Shown here in pieces: positions 1 to 6,422 of a stretch of 10,160 nt of DNA (its first letter is position 1; each line of letters starts with the position of its first letter). The notes under the pieces were generated by a model that saw only the letters and a list, made by a program, of their open reading frames with translations, did no database searches and had not been told where the DNA came from. The translations under genes and the position numbers were made by a program. Where the stretch lies: contig NZ_JOGO01000118.1 of assembly GCF_000719475.1 (NCBI RefSeq), forward strand, positions 1-10,160, written 5' to 3'. This DNA comes from Streptomyces sp. NRRL F-5630. GTDB lineage: Bacteria; Actinomycetota; Actinomycetes; Streptomycetales; Streptomycetaceae.

Positions 1-695
1 CCCCAAGGGCCACCCCCGCCTCCCCACCCGGCCCCCCGCCCTCTCCCGCCTCCCCACCCGCCCCGGCCCGCTCCTGGGCCGCTCAGGTCTCCGCCCTCGC
101 GCAGCCGGCCCACGCCGCCCCAGGCACCGGGGCCGGTGGACCCGACGTCCCCGTCACTCCCTTCAGGCCCGTCCGCGAGGACCCCTTCACCGCCGCCGCG
201 CGGCGGCAGGCGGCGGCGCGGCCCGCCGGGCTGGGGCGGCGGCTCCTCGCGCGGATCGTGGACAGCCTGCTCCTCGGCGCGCTCACCGGGGCGGCGGTCG
301 TCCCGCTCGCGAGCCGCGCCGCCGACCACGTACAGGCGAAGATCGACGCGGCGAAGCTGAGCGGCGAGACCGTCGAGGTCTGGCTCATCGACACGACGAC
401 CGTGAGCTGCCTGCTCGCCTCCGTCGGCGTGCTTCTCGTCCTCGGTCTCCTCTACGAGGCCCTGCCGACCGCCCGGTTCGGCCGTACGCTCGGCAAGAAG
501 CTGTTCGGCCTGCACGTGCGCGACATCGAGGAGCACGAGCCGCCCGGCTTCGCCGCCGCGCTGCGCCGCTGGCTCGTCTACGCGGTCCCCGGGCTGCTCG
601 GGATCGGTGTCGTGGGCGTGGTGTGGGCGTGCTTCGACCGGCCCTGGCGGCAGTGCTGGCACGACAAGGCGGCTCATACTTTCGTGGCCCGCTGA
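1..695 (+). CDS. RDD family integral membrane protein, 5' end outside window
   Basis: The frame is open from position 3 to the TGA at 693–695, about 230 visible residues. It has no in-frame ATG, GTG or TTG before GTG 258, and that GTG lies inside the conserved domain, so the true start is upstream of the window. The first ~75 residues are Pro/Ala-rich and look disordered. The RDD domain begins at RLLARIVD (nt 240–263), which carries the family's Arg and Asp. A first membrane helix follows, then a second near TTTVSCLLASVGVLLVLGLL (nt ~393–452), the conserved GRTLGKKLFGLHV loop, and a third helix (GLLGIGVVGVVWA) ending in FDRPWRQCWHDKAA. RDD proteins are membrane proteins; a few are linked to ion transport, but most have no known role. 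It lies 57 bp upstream of a second RDD gene with the same C-terminal signature, suggesting tandem duplication and probably co-transcription. Confidence 0.88.
   Translation, partial: PRATPASPPGPPPSPASPPAPARSWAAQVSALAQPAHAAPGTGAGGPDVPVTPFRPVREDPFTAAARRQAAARPAGLGRRLLARIVDSLLLGALTGAAVVPLASRAADHVQAKIDAAKLSGETVEVWLIDTTTVSCLLASVGVLLVLGLLYEALPTARFGRTLGKKLFGLHVRDIEEHEPPGFAAALRRWLVYAVPGLLGIGVVGVVWACFDRPWRQCWHDKAAHTFVAR
15..60 (+). repeat. 30-bp-period in-frame direct repeat in the RDD tail
   Basis: The 16-mer cccgcctccccacccg occurs exactly at 15–30 and again at 45–60. The 30-bp offset is a multiple of three, so the repeat encodes two PASPP motifs ten residues apart in the Pro-rich tail of the first RDD protein. 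It may continue upstream of the window. Confidence 0.7.
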
Positions 696-707
696 GGTCC
701 GACCGGC

Positions 708-736
708 CCACGTCCCGTGGCAGGGGCCTTCGCCCC
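708..736 (+). other. two small hairpins between the tandem RDD genes
   Basis: CCACG (708–712) pairs with CGTGG (716–720) around a 3-nt loop, and GGGGC (723–727) pairs with GCCCC (732–736) around a 4-nt loop. Both lie in the 57-bp gap between the RDD genes. They could limit read-through or shape the leader of the second gene. Short perfect stems are common by chance at this GC content, so the functional call is weak. Confidence 0.25.
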
Positions 737-752
737 GCGTTCGACTCGGGCC

Positions 753-1661
753 ATGACGAGCGCACCGCCTCCGCCCGACGACGAGGACCGCCCGGGCGAG
801 GACCCCTTCCGCAAGCGGCAGCCCGGCCACGGTGGCGGCACGCCCTACGACCCGCCCGGCGGTGAGCCGCCCGCCGAGGACCCGGGCCGCCCGGGCTCCC
901 CGTACGACCCGCCCGGCGGCGAGCGACCCCCGGGCAACACGCCGCCCCCGCCCGGCGGCGCCAACCCGCCTCCCTACGGCGGCGCCAACCCGCCCCCGCC
1001 CGGCGGCGGGAATCCGTACGGGAGCGAGCCGGGCGGCGATCCGTACGGGAGCGGCCCCGACGACCGGTCGGGGAACCCGTACGGCGGCGATCCGAACAAC
1101 CCGTACGGCGACCAGGGCCCGTACGGCGGCGGCCAGGGCCCGTACGGCGGGCAGGGCCAGAGCCCCTACGGCCCGTACCCCGGTGGTCCCGAGGGGCCGC
1201 CCCCCGGTGACCCGCTCGCGGGTATGGCCCCGCTCGCGCCGAGCGGCAGACGCGTGCTCGCGCGCGTCATCGACATGGTGCTCGTCGGCATCGTCGTCTA
1301 TCTGCTGACGCTGCTCTTCCGCGTCTCCGAGACGAACTTCGACCACGCGCACGCGGGCCGCTCGGTCGGGCAGTCCTTCGTCGCGGCGATCCTCTACATC
1401 GGCTACGACGTGCTCATGAGCCAGCGGCGCGGGCAGACGCTCGGCAAGCGGCTTTTGAAGCTGCGCGTGGCGAGGCTCGACAACGGGCTGACCCCGGACA
1501 CGCGCACGCTCCTCGTGCGGGCCGCCGTGCTGTGGCTGCCCTTCGCCTTCTGCTGCGCCTGTGTGTGGACCGCGATCTGCGGGGGCTGGTCGTTCATCGA
1601 CCGCCCCTACAAACAGGGCCTGCACGACAAGGCGGCGAAGACCGTGGTGGTCGAGGTCTGA
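753..1661 (+). CDS. RDD family membrane protein with Pro/Gly/Tyr-rich N-terminal tail
   Basis: The product is 302 residues from ATG 753 (MTSAPPPPDDED). A GTG at 717 is in frame, but the ATG gives the typical acidic/Pro-rich start of such proteins; neither has a clear Shine–Dalgarno. Residues ~1–160 are low complexity: two YDPPGGE motifs, then PPPPGG and NPYGG/QGPYGG repeats, likely disordered and cytoplasmic. The RDD domain spans ~166–302. It starts at RRVLARVID (R166/R167, D174) with the first helix, continues with a second helix around AAILYIGYDVLM, the QTLGKRLLKLRV loop, and a Cys-containing third helix (AFCCACVWTAICGG), and ends IDRPYKQGLHDKAAKTVV. TLGK and DRPxxQxxHDKAA are shared with the upstream RDD gene. 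Function is unknown; a membrane role in transport or envelope homeostasis is inference. Gly/Pro/Tyr-rich tails like this occur on many actinobacterial membrane proteins. Confidence 0.9.
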   Translation: MTSAPPPPDDEDRPGEDPFRKRQPGHGGGTPYDPPGGEPPAEDPGRPGSPYDPPGGERPPGNTPPPPGGANPPPYGGANPPPPGGGNPYGSEPGGDPYGSGPDDRSGNPYGGDPNNPYGDQGPYGGGQGPYGGQGQSPYGPYPGGPEGPPPGDPLAGMAPLAPSGRRVLARVIDMVLVGIVVYLLTLLFRVSETNFDHAHAGRSVGQSFVAAILYIGYDVLMSQRRGQTLGKRLLKLRVARLDNGLTPDTRTLLVRAAVLWLPFAFCCACVWTAICGGWSFIDRPYKQGLHDKAAKTVVVEV

Positions 1662-1695
1662 GCGGGCCGTGCGGCGACCGCGCTCCACGGCGGCA

Positions 1696-1744
1696 CCCGG
1701 CGACGGGCCATCACCACGGCCCCGGCGACGGGCCATCACCACGG
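1696..1744. repeat. 25-bp tandem duplication between convergent genes
   Basis: A 25-bp unit starting cccggcgacgggccatcacc occupies 1696–1720 and is repeated directly at 1721–1744; the first 24 bases are identical in both copies. It fills most of the 99-bp gap between the RDD stop (1661) and the end of the opposing small membrane gene (1761). It looks like a recent slippage duplication. I see no simple long terminator stem in this gap. Confidence 0.75.
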
Positions 1745-1760
1745 GGCCCGGTGAGCGGAT

Positions 1761-2006
1761 TCAGCGCTGGTACGAGGAGGCGGTGGGCCTGCCGACCCGG
1801 ACCTCGGGCGGCGGTGGGGCCGTCGTGACGCCGGGGGCCTGCGGGCGCAGGGCGTAGGCGACCGCGACGCCGAGGGCGAGCGCGGCCACGCACGTGAGCG
1901 CGATCCAGGCGGTCGAGGTGGTCCCGGACAGGAGCAGGACGAGCAGCACCGTGAGGAGCACGGTCGCGGAACCGCTGGCGAGTTGGGCGAGGCGCGGACG
2001 TGACAT
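1761..2006 (-). CDS. small two-helix membrane protein, function unknown
   Basis: The product is 81 residues from the ATG at 2006 (MSRPRLAQLASG). The reading frame extends further upstream, but this ATG has AGGACGG (2013–2019 on the complementary strand) six bases before it, and the sequence turns hydrophobic soon after. Helix 1 spans residues ~12–28 (Leu/Val-rich), a short SGTTSTA turn follows, and helix 2 spans ~33–53 (WIALTCVAALALGVAVAYAL). A Pro-rich polar tail of ~27 residues ends in SSYQR. The short N-terminus carries two Arg, so both ends probably face the cytoplasm. I do not recognise a named family. It is convergent with the RDD pair, and its upstream side faces the long gap before the metallopeptidase. 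It could be a non-coding shadow, but the clean hydrophobic pattern, the ribosome site and low overlap with any other gene favour a real gene. Confidence 0.7.
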   Translation of the reverse strand: MSRPRLAQLASGSATVLLTVLLVLLLSGTTSTAWIALTCVAALALGVAVAYALRPQAPGVTTAPPPPEVRVGRPTASSYQR

Positions 2007-2618
2007 GAGGGACCGTCCTGTGACGGGTACGAGGGCACGAGCGTCCCCGGCGGGGGCTCTCACGCCGTCCATTCCCAGCGGTTCCCGCGGTAAGCGCGGC
2101 GGGCGGGGAGGCGTCGGGGCACGGGGGGGCGCATGGATTCACGTCTCCGCGTACGGCGCCCGGCGGAGCCCGGTCCTCGTACGCGCCGCCTCCCGCGCCC
2201 CGGCCCGCACGCCCCGCCTCCCGCATGCCCCGCTGTCACGCCCCGGCCCCGGCACGCCCGGTCCTCGCGCCTCACGCCCCGGCCCCGCTTCCCGAACTCT
2301 CCCCATCCGGCGTCCGCGGAACTCCCGGAATGGCGCGATTTCTCGCTCGCGGAGCCCGGGGACCGGCGCGGGGGCTCGGTCCTACGCCCCGCGGGGTCCG
2401 GTTCGCGCCCGTCCCCCGGCCCCGTTGTGTCCCTTCTGTGCAGAACGTGTGCGAGCGGTAACGCACGTGCCGCCCCCAAGTCAAGATCTGGTTTTTCTTC
2501 CGTCTCTCCGGTCGAATAGCGGACTACGTGTATCGCACGTGTGTTCCGGGATTCAGTGGAACGAGTGATGTTCCGTCAGTTGGGACCGGGACCCGCTTCC
2601 GGGGAGGACAGCGCACAG
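2007..2618. other. gene-free stretch upstream of the metallopeptidase
   Basis: About 610 bp separates two divergent genes and holds no protein I would support; several long open frames here have unnatural Arg/Pro-rich translations. Its centre (~2160–2310) is C-rich low complexity with a 16-bp direct repeat, tcacgccccggccccg, at 2236–2251 and 2272–2287. The last ~190 bp is less GC-rich and looks like the promoter region. It contains TTCTG-TG-CAGAA (2434–2445), the palindrome GCACGTGC (2463–2470), an inverted repeat ACGTG-TATCG-CACGT (2526–2540), and GTTCC/GGAAC/GTTCC (2543–2547, 2558–2562, 2570–2574). No −10/−35 pair matches a known consensus well enough to name a promoter. Confidence 0.55.
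2603..2608 (+). promoter_or_regulatory. ribosome binding site that fixes the metallopeptidase start
   Basis: GGAGGA lies ten bases before the GTG at 2619. Two upstream in-frame ATGs (2541, 2568) lack such a site and would place 17–26 extra residues before the positively charged start of the signal peptide, so GTG 2619 is preferred. Confidence 0.75.
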
Positions 2619-4988
2619 GTGAGCAGACAACGGAGAGCCCTCAGAGCGGCCGCCGTCACCGTGGCGACCGGCCTGATCGGCGCCACCGCCGCGTCGTTCG
2701 GGGTCGCACAGGCCGCCGACGGCCAGGTGGGCAGCAAGGACGGCCAGAAGATCGAGCGCCGTGACCCGGCTCTCGGCAAGAAGGGCGCCGAGCACAATCT
2801 CGAGGGGCCCTTCAGCGAGAAGCAGGACGCGCAGCGCCAGGAGGCGCTCAACCAGCTTCTGACGGGCAAGAAGAAGACCACCGAGCGCGACGGCTCGAAG
2901 GTCCTCAAGCTCGACAAGGGCAAGTACGTCGAGCTGGGCCGCGAGAAGACGGACAAGATCTTCACGATCCTCGTCGAGTTCGGCGACGAGGTCGACCCGG
3001 CGTACGGCGGCCAGCCGGGCCCGCTGCACAACCAGATCGCCAAGCCGGACCCGAAGAACGACAACTCGACGGACTGGCAGGCGGACTTCAACCGGAAGCA
3101 CTACCAGGACCTGTACTTCTCGGATGCGAAGGACGACAGCGTCCAGTCCCTGAAGAAGTACTACGAGAAGCAGTCCTCGGGCCGCTACTCGGTCGACGGT
3201 GAGGTCACGGACTGGGTCAAGGTCAAGGCCAACGAGGCCCGTTACGGCAACAACAAGTGCGGCGCCTCGACCTGCTCCACCGTCTGGGACCTCGTGCGCG
3301 ACGGTGTCACCCAGTGGGTCTCCGACCAGAAGGCGGCCGGCAAGTCCGCGGCCGAGATCAAGGCGGACCTGGCGCAATACGACCAGTGGGACCGCTACGA
3401 CTACGACGGCGACGGCGACTTCAACGAGCCGGACGGCTACATCGACCACTTCCAGATCGTCCACGCCGGTGAGGACGAGTCCGCGGGCGGCGGCGCCCAG
3501 GGCACCGACGCGATCTGGGCGCACCGCTGGTACGCCTACGGCACCGACCAGGGCCGCACCGGCCCGGCCGGGAACAAGGCCGGTGGCACGCAGATCGGCG
3601 ACACCGGCATCTGGGTCGGCGACTACACGATGCAGCCCGAGAACGGCGGCCTCGGCGTCTTCGCGCACGAGTACGGCCACGACCTCGGCCTGCCCGACCT
3701 CTACGACACGACGAACACGGGCGACAACTCCGTCGCGTACTGGTCGCTCATGTCCTCCGGTTCCTGGCTCGGCCGCGGCAAGGACGCGATCGGCGACCTG
3801 CCCGGCGACATGAACGCCTGGGACAAGCTCCAGCTCGGCTGGCTCAACTACGGCACCGCGAACGCCGCGAAGAGCTCGACGACCAAGCTGGGCGTCGCCG
3901 AGTACAACACGAAGGACAAGCAGGCCCTCGTCGTCAACCTCCCCGACAAGGAGGTGACCACGACCATCGTCAAGCCCACGAGCGGCGCGACGCAGTGGTG
4001 GTCCGGCAGCGGCGACAACCTGAACAACACGCTGACCCGCTCGGTCGACCTCACCGGCAAGACCTCCGCGTCCCTGGACCTCAAGGGCTGGTGGGACATC
4101 GAGGCCGAGTACGACTTCCTGTACGCCGAGGCCAGCACCGACGGCGGCGCGAACTGGGAGCCGCTGGAGGGAACCGCGAACGGCAAGGCCCTCCCGCGCG
4201 ACGGCAGCGACAAGCCCGCGCTCACCGGCCCGTCCGAGGGGTACCAGGACCTCTCGTACCCGCTCGACGCCTACGCGGGCAAGAAGACCGACATCCGCTT
4301 CCGCTACCTCACGGACGGCGGCCTGGCGAAGAAGGGCTTCACCGCCGACGACATCAAGATCGTCGCGGACGGCTCGGAGCTGCTGAGCGACGACGTCGAG
4401 AACGGTGACAACGGCTGGACCGCCAAGGGCTTCAGCCGCGTCGGCGAGTCCTTCACCAAGGACTACGCGCAGTACTACATCGCCGAGAACCGCCAGTACG
4501 TCTCGTACGACACGACGCTCAAGACCGGCCCGTACAACTTCGGCTGGCCGAGCACCCGTCCCGACTGGGTCGAGCACTTCTCCTACAACCCGGGTCTCGT
4601 GATCTGGAAGTGGGACACCTCGCAGGCGGACAACAACACCACCGCCCACCCGGGCGAGGGCCTCATCCTCCCGGTGGACGCCCACCCGAAGGCCGAGAAG
4701 TGGGCGGACGGCACCGTGATGCGCAACCGCATCCAGCCCTACGACGCCGCCTTCTCGTGGTACCCCTCGGCGGGCTTCACCCTCCACAAGGACGGGGTCG
4801 CCACCAAGATCAAGGCGAAGCTCGGTGTGCCGGTCTTCGACGACCACCGCAACACCTACTACGACCCGGCGAACCCCACCGGGAGCGTGAAGATTACTGA
4901 CACCAACACGACGATCTCGATCCTGAGCCAGCCGCTCAGTGGCTCGACGATGACCGTGCACGTGGACCGCGCCACACTGAAGAAGTAA
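2619..4988 (+). CDS. secreted M6 family metallopeptidase (immune inhibitor A type)
   Basis: The product is 789 residues with a GTG start. Residues 1–32 form a signal peptide: basic MSRQRRALR, a hydrophobic core, then AQA with cleavage near 32/33. A Lys/Glu-rich segment (~35–120) is probably the propeptide. The catalytic domain carries a zinc motif HEYGHDLGLPD (H350, E351, H354, G357, D360) and a downstream WSLMSSGSW (M378) like the Met-containing turn seen in this family. An Asp-rich loop (D261, D263, D265, D267, N269, D272) resembles a calcium site. Residues ~455–590 read as the β-sandwich (MAM-like) region and ~595–789 as the C-terminal region (FSYNPGLVIWKWD, EGLILPVD) of immune inhibitor A proteins. 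Family members are extracellular proteases; in Bacillus they degrade host antibacterial proteins, but in a soil actinomycete general protein scavenging is more likely (inference). It stands alone, between a long upstream region and a strong terminator. Length is normal for the family. Confidence 0.95.
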   Translation: MSRQRRALRAAAVTVATGLIGATAASFGVAQAADGQVGSKDGQKIERRDPALGKKGAEHNLEGPFSEKQDAQRQEALNQLLTGKKKTTERDGSKVLKLDKGKYVELGREKTDKIFTILVEFGDEVDPAYGGQPGPLHNQIAKPDPKNDNSTDWQADFNRKHYQDLYFSDAKDDSVQSLKKYYEKQSSGRYSVDGEVTDWVKVKANEARYGNNKCGASTCSTVWDLVRDGVTQWVSDQKAAGKSAAEIKADLAQYDQWDRYDYDGDGDFNEPDGYIDHFQIVHAGEDESAGGGAQGTDAIWAHRWYAYGTDQGRTGPAGNKAGGTQIGDTGIWVGDYTMQPENGGLGVFAHEYGHDLGLPDLYDTTNTGDNSVAYWSLMSSGSWLGRGKDAIGDLPGDMNAWDKLQLGWLNYGTANAAKSSTTKLGVAEYNTKDKQALVVNLPDKEVTTTIVKPTSGATQWWSGSGDNLNNTLTRSVDLTGKTSASLDLKGWWDIEAEYDFLYAEASTDGGANWEPLEGTANGKALPRDGSDKPALTGPSEGYQDLSYPLDAYAGKKTDIRFRYLTDGGLAKKGFTADDIKIVADGSELLSDDVENGDNGWTAKGFSRVGESFTKDYAQYYIAENRQYVSYDTTLKTGPYNFGWPSTRPDWVEHFSYNPGLVIWKWDTSQADNNTTAHPGEGLILPVDAHPKAEKWADGTVMRNRIQPYDAAFSWYPSAGFTLHKDGVATKIKAKLGVPVFDDHRNTYYDPANPTGSVKITDTNTTISILSQPLSGSTMTVHVDRATLKK

Positions 4989-5007
4989 TCACCGCAGGTC
5001 AGAGCAT

Positions 5008-5043
5008 GATCGGCCGTCGCCCTCTAGCGGGCGGCGGCCGATC
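5008..5043 (+). terminator. strong hairpin terminator after the metallopeptidase
   Basis: The left arm gatcggccgtcgcc (5008–5021) pairs with ggcggcggccgatc (5030–5043): 14 pairs including one G·U, and c5022–g5029 can add a fifteenth around a six-base loop. It begins 19 bp after the stop codon. A short GCGTTTA follows rather than a long U-tract, which is typical of high-GC actinobacterial terminators. Confidence 0.85.
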
Positions 5044-5071
5044 GCGTTTAGATGCCTCCATGCGGTCCTTA

Positions 5072-5077
5072 TTGACA
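5072..5077 (+). promoter_or_regulatory. perfect −35-like TTGACA before the unknown gene
   Basis: TTGACA matches the housekeeping −35 consensus exactly and sits between the terminator and the 5104 start. No hexamer of the TANNNT type is at the right distance; the 16–19 bp position falls on tgtgacgacgat. It could be a promoter with a poor −10, or chance. Confidence 0.25.
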
Positions 5078-5103
5078 CGACGTCTTACAGGGGTGTGACG
5101 ACG

Positions 5104-5484
5104 ATGACCGGGAGTGGTTACTGCGTGCTGCCGGGCGGTGATGTGATCGTCGCCCTGACCCTGCCCAGACCCCCGTGCGGCCCGCTCGGCGGCACGACGG
5201 GAGCGGGCCGCGGCGCCGACGGCGCCAGCGTGCGCGTCCTCGTCCGCGCGAAGAACCGTGCGCGCGCCCTGACGCGGCTGCGCAACCTCGGCCTGCGCGC
5301 CGTCTACCTGCGCGGCAACATCGCGCCCCCCACCCCCGACGAGATCACCGCCGTCCTGCACCACCCCGAGGGCCTCCTGTGGCGCGCGGCCCCCGACGAC
5401 CCCTACGAGCTGTGGCACCCCATAGCGGCCCTCCTGCGCCCGCAGGGCGTCCTGGGGGCGGAGCCGGGGGCGCGCGCGGCCTGA
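5104..5484 (+). CDS. uncharacterised small protein
   Basis: The product is 126 residues from ATG 5104 (MTGSGYCVLPGGDV). AGGGG (5089–5093) is ten bases before it. GTG 5095 is also in frame but only one base after that site, so it would need a leaderless start. The first ~20 residues are mildly hydrophobic (VIVALTLPRP), followed by a Gly-rich linker. A basic stretch (VRVLVRAKNRARALTRLRNLGLRAVYLRG, roughly 43–71) has β-α-β character, and a C-terminal part (PPTPDEITAVLHHPEGLLWR, DDPYELWHPIAALLRP) has Trp and His. There is no signal peptide or clear membrane helix. I do not recognise the family. Natural composition and the isolated ribosome site support a real gene. It sits alone between a terminator and a convergent nicotinamidase, so the neighbours give no functional hint. 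Confidence 0.78.
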   Translation: MTGSGYCVLPGGDVIVALTLPRPPCGPLGGTTGAGRGADGASVRVLVRAKNRARALTRLRNLGLRAVYLRGNIAPPTPDEITAVLHHPEGLLWRAAPDDPYELWHPIAALLRPQGVLGAEPGARAA

Positions 5485-5508
5485 CACCCGTACTGGCTTG
5501 TCATGCTC

Positions 5509-5554
5509 GCGCTGGGCGCTGGGCGCTGGGCGCTGGGCGCTGGGCGCTGGGCGC
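5509..5554. repeat. 7-bp microsatellite, six perfect GCTGGGC units
   Basis: GCTGGGC is repeated six times without error at 5511–5552, and two matching bases on each side extend the tract to 46 bp. It lies in the 147-bp gap between the unknown gene's stop (5484) and the end of pncA (5632), so it is non-coding on the calls made here. Because the unit is not a multiple of three, copy-number change would shift any frame crossing it. Confidence 0.9.
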
Positions 5555-5578
5555 CGCGTGGCTGGACGCTCGCTCTCC

Positions 5579-5613
5579 CCGGCCGGCGGCAGGGCGCGAG
5601 GCGGGCCGGCCGG
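5579..5613. terminator. possible bidirectional terminator between convergent genes
   Basis: CCGGCCGGC (5579–5587) and GCCGGCCGG (5605–5613) are perfect nine-base inverted arms around a 17-base loop. The site falls between the ends of the unknown gene and pncA and could serve both. There is no T-tract and the arms are themselves near-palindromic, so the call is tentative. Confidence 0.35.
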
Positions 5614-5631
5614 TCCGTGCCCCGGGCGCGC

Positions 5632-6216
5632 TCAGGCGACCACCGGCTCCCCGCTCAGCTCGACCCCCGCCTCGCGCAGCTCGGTCAGCGCCCGGTCCGT
5701 CGTCGCGCGCGCGACCCCGGCCGTCAGGTCGAGCAGGACCCGCGTGCGGAAGCCCTCCTTCGCGGCGTCGAGCGCCGTCGCGCGCACGCAGTGGTCCGTC
5801 GCGATGCCGACCACGTCCACCGTGTCCACGTCGTGCGCCCGCAGCCAGTCCGCGAGCGGCGCGCCGTTCTCGTCCGCGCCCTCGAAGCCGCTGTACGCGG
5901 CCTCGTACGCGCCCTTGTCGAAGACCGCCTCGATCGCGCCCGAGGCGACGGCGGGCGCGAGGTTCGGGTGGAAGCCGATGCCCTCGGTGCCCTGGACGCA
6001 GTGCGGCGGCCAGGAGCGGACGAAGTCGGGGTTGCGCGAGAAGTGGTTGCCCGGGTTGATGTGGGCGTCGCGCGTCGCGACGACGTGGTCGAAGCCCGCC
6101 CCCTGGGTGATCAGCTCGGTGACGGCCGCGGCCACGTCGGCCCCGCCGCTGACGGCGAGGCTCCCGCCTTCGCAGAAGTCGTTCTGGACGTCGACGACGA
6201 TCAAGGCGCGTGCCAT
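5632..6216 (-). CDS. pncA: nicotinamidase
   Basis: The product is 194 residues, normal for the family. It is a cytoplasmic enzyme that hydrolyses nicotinamide to nicotinate and ammonia, the first step of bacterial NAD salvage; this enzyme family also activates pyrazinamide. The catalytic triad is visible as D9 (VDVQNDF), K101 (FDKGAY) and C143 (ATDHCVRATA). The metal ligands are D50, H52 and H58 (TRDAHINPGNHF) and H72 (WPPHCVQGT). Their order and spacing match the mycobacterial enzyme, including the cis-peptide region before C143. The ATG at 6216 has GAGGGA eight bases upstream (6225–6230). pncB lies upstream on the same strand across a 206-bp hairpin-rich gap, so both consecutive salvage enzymes are probably expressed together, perhaps with partial termination between them. 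No residue of the active site is missing. Confidence 0.96.
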   Translation of the reverse strand: MARALIVVDVQNDFCEGGSLAVSGGADVAAAVTELITQGAGFDHVVATRDAHINPGNHFSRNPDFVRSWPPHCVQGTEGIGFHPNLAPAVASGAIEAVFDKGAYEAAYSGFEGADENGAPLADWLRAHDVDTVDVVGIATDHCVRATALDAAKEGFRTRVLLDLTAGVARATTDRALTELREAGVELSGEPVVA

Positions 6217-6256
6217 GACGGGTGTCCCTCGGCTCTCTCGTGCGGACGGTGCGGGT

Positions 6257-6359
6257 GGGGGCCGGAGCCCCCGTACCCGAGGGTAGGCACTGGGTGCCCG
6301 GTGGGGGAGGGGTGCGGGAGGCCCGGCGTGCGGCGGGGCGCCGTGCCGGGGCTCCCGGC
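6257..6359 (-). promoter_or_regulatory. cluster of hairpins in the pncB–pncA gap, possible attenuator
   Basis: Perfect inverted repeats occur at 6257–6262/6267–6272 (GGGGGC/GCCCCC, loop 4), 6286–6290/6294–6298 (GGCAC/GTGCC, loop 3), 6322–6327/6345–6350 (CCCGGC/GCCGGG) and 6345–6350/6354–6359 (GCCGGG/CCCGGC, loop 3). The last two share the arm 6345–6350, so in the pncB–pncA transcript they exclude each other, the arrangement of an attenuator or switch. The GGGGGC hairpin lies about 40 nt before the pncA start codon. GC content makes chance pairing likely, so only the repeats themselves are certain. Confidence 0.4.
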
Positions 6360-6422
6360 CCGCGCCCCGTTCCTCGTACGCCGGATGCGTTCCCGTTCTC
6401 CGCCCGGCTCATCGCAGGAATG

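Noticed and set aside
717..752. GTG 717 as start of the second RDD gene
   Set aside because: It adds MAGAFAPRSTRA before a typical MTSAPPPPDDED start and has no ribosome site; the sequence 716–720 is also part of a small hairpin.
1894..2568. A 224-codon plus-strand frame across the intergenic region
   Set aside because: The translation is Arg/Pro/Ala-rich without structure, and it overlaps the better-supported small membrane gene and the protease promoter region.
2558..2583. GGAAC followed by CGTC/GTT as an ECF sigma factor promoter
   Set aside because: The spacing (11 to CGTC, 16 to GTT) does not fit the usual GGAAC/CGTC or GGAAT/GTT distances.
2541..2618. ATG-equivalent 2541 or ATG 2568 as the metallopeptidase start
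   Set aside because: They would put uncharged or acidic residues before the basic signal-peptide start; the GGAGGA site points to GTG 2619.
2553..4961. An 802-codon open frame antisense to the metallopeptidase
   Set aside because: The composition is almost entirely Val, Arg, Leu, Ala, Gly and Asp, mirroring the third-position GC of the sense gene. It has no ribosome site or domain.
5509..5554. A CRISPR-like or iteron origin repeat
   Set aside because: The heptamers are contiguous with no spacers, and no replication or Cas gene is nearby; it is a simple tandem repeat.
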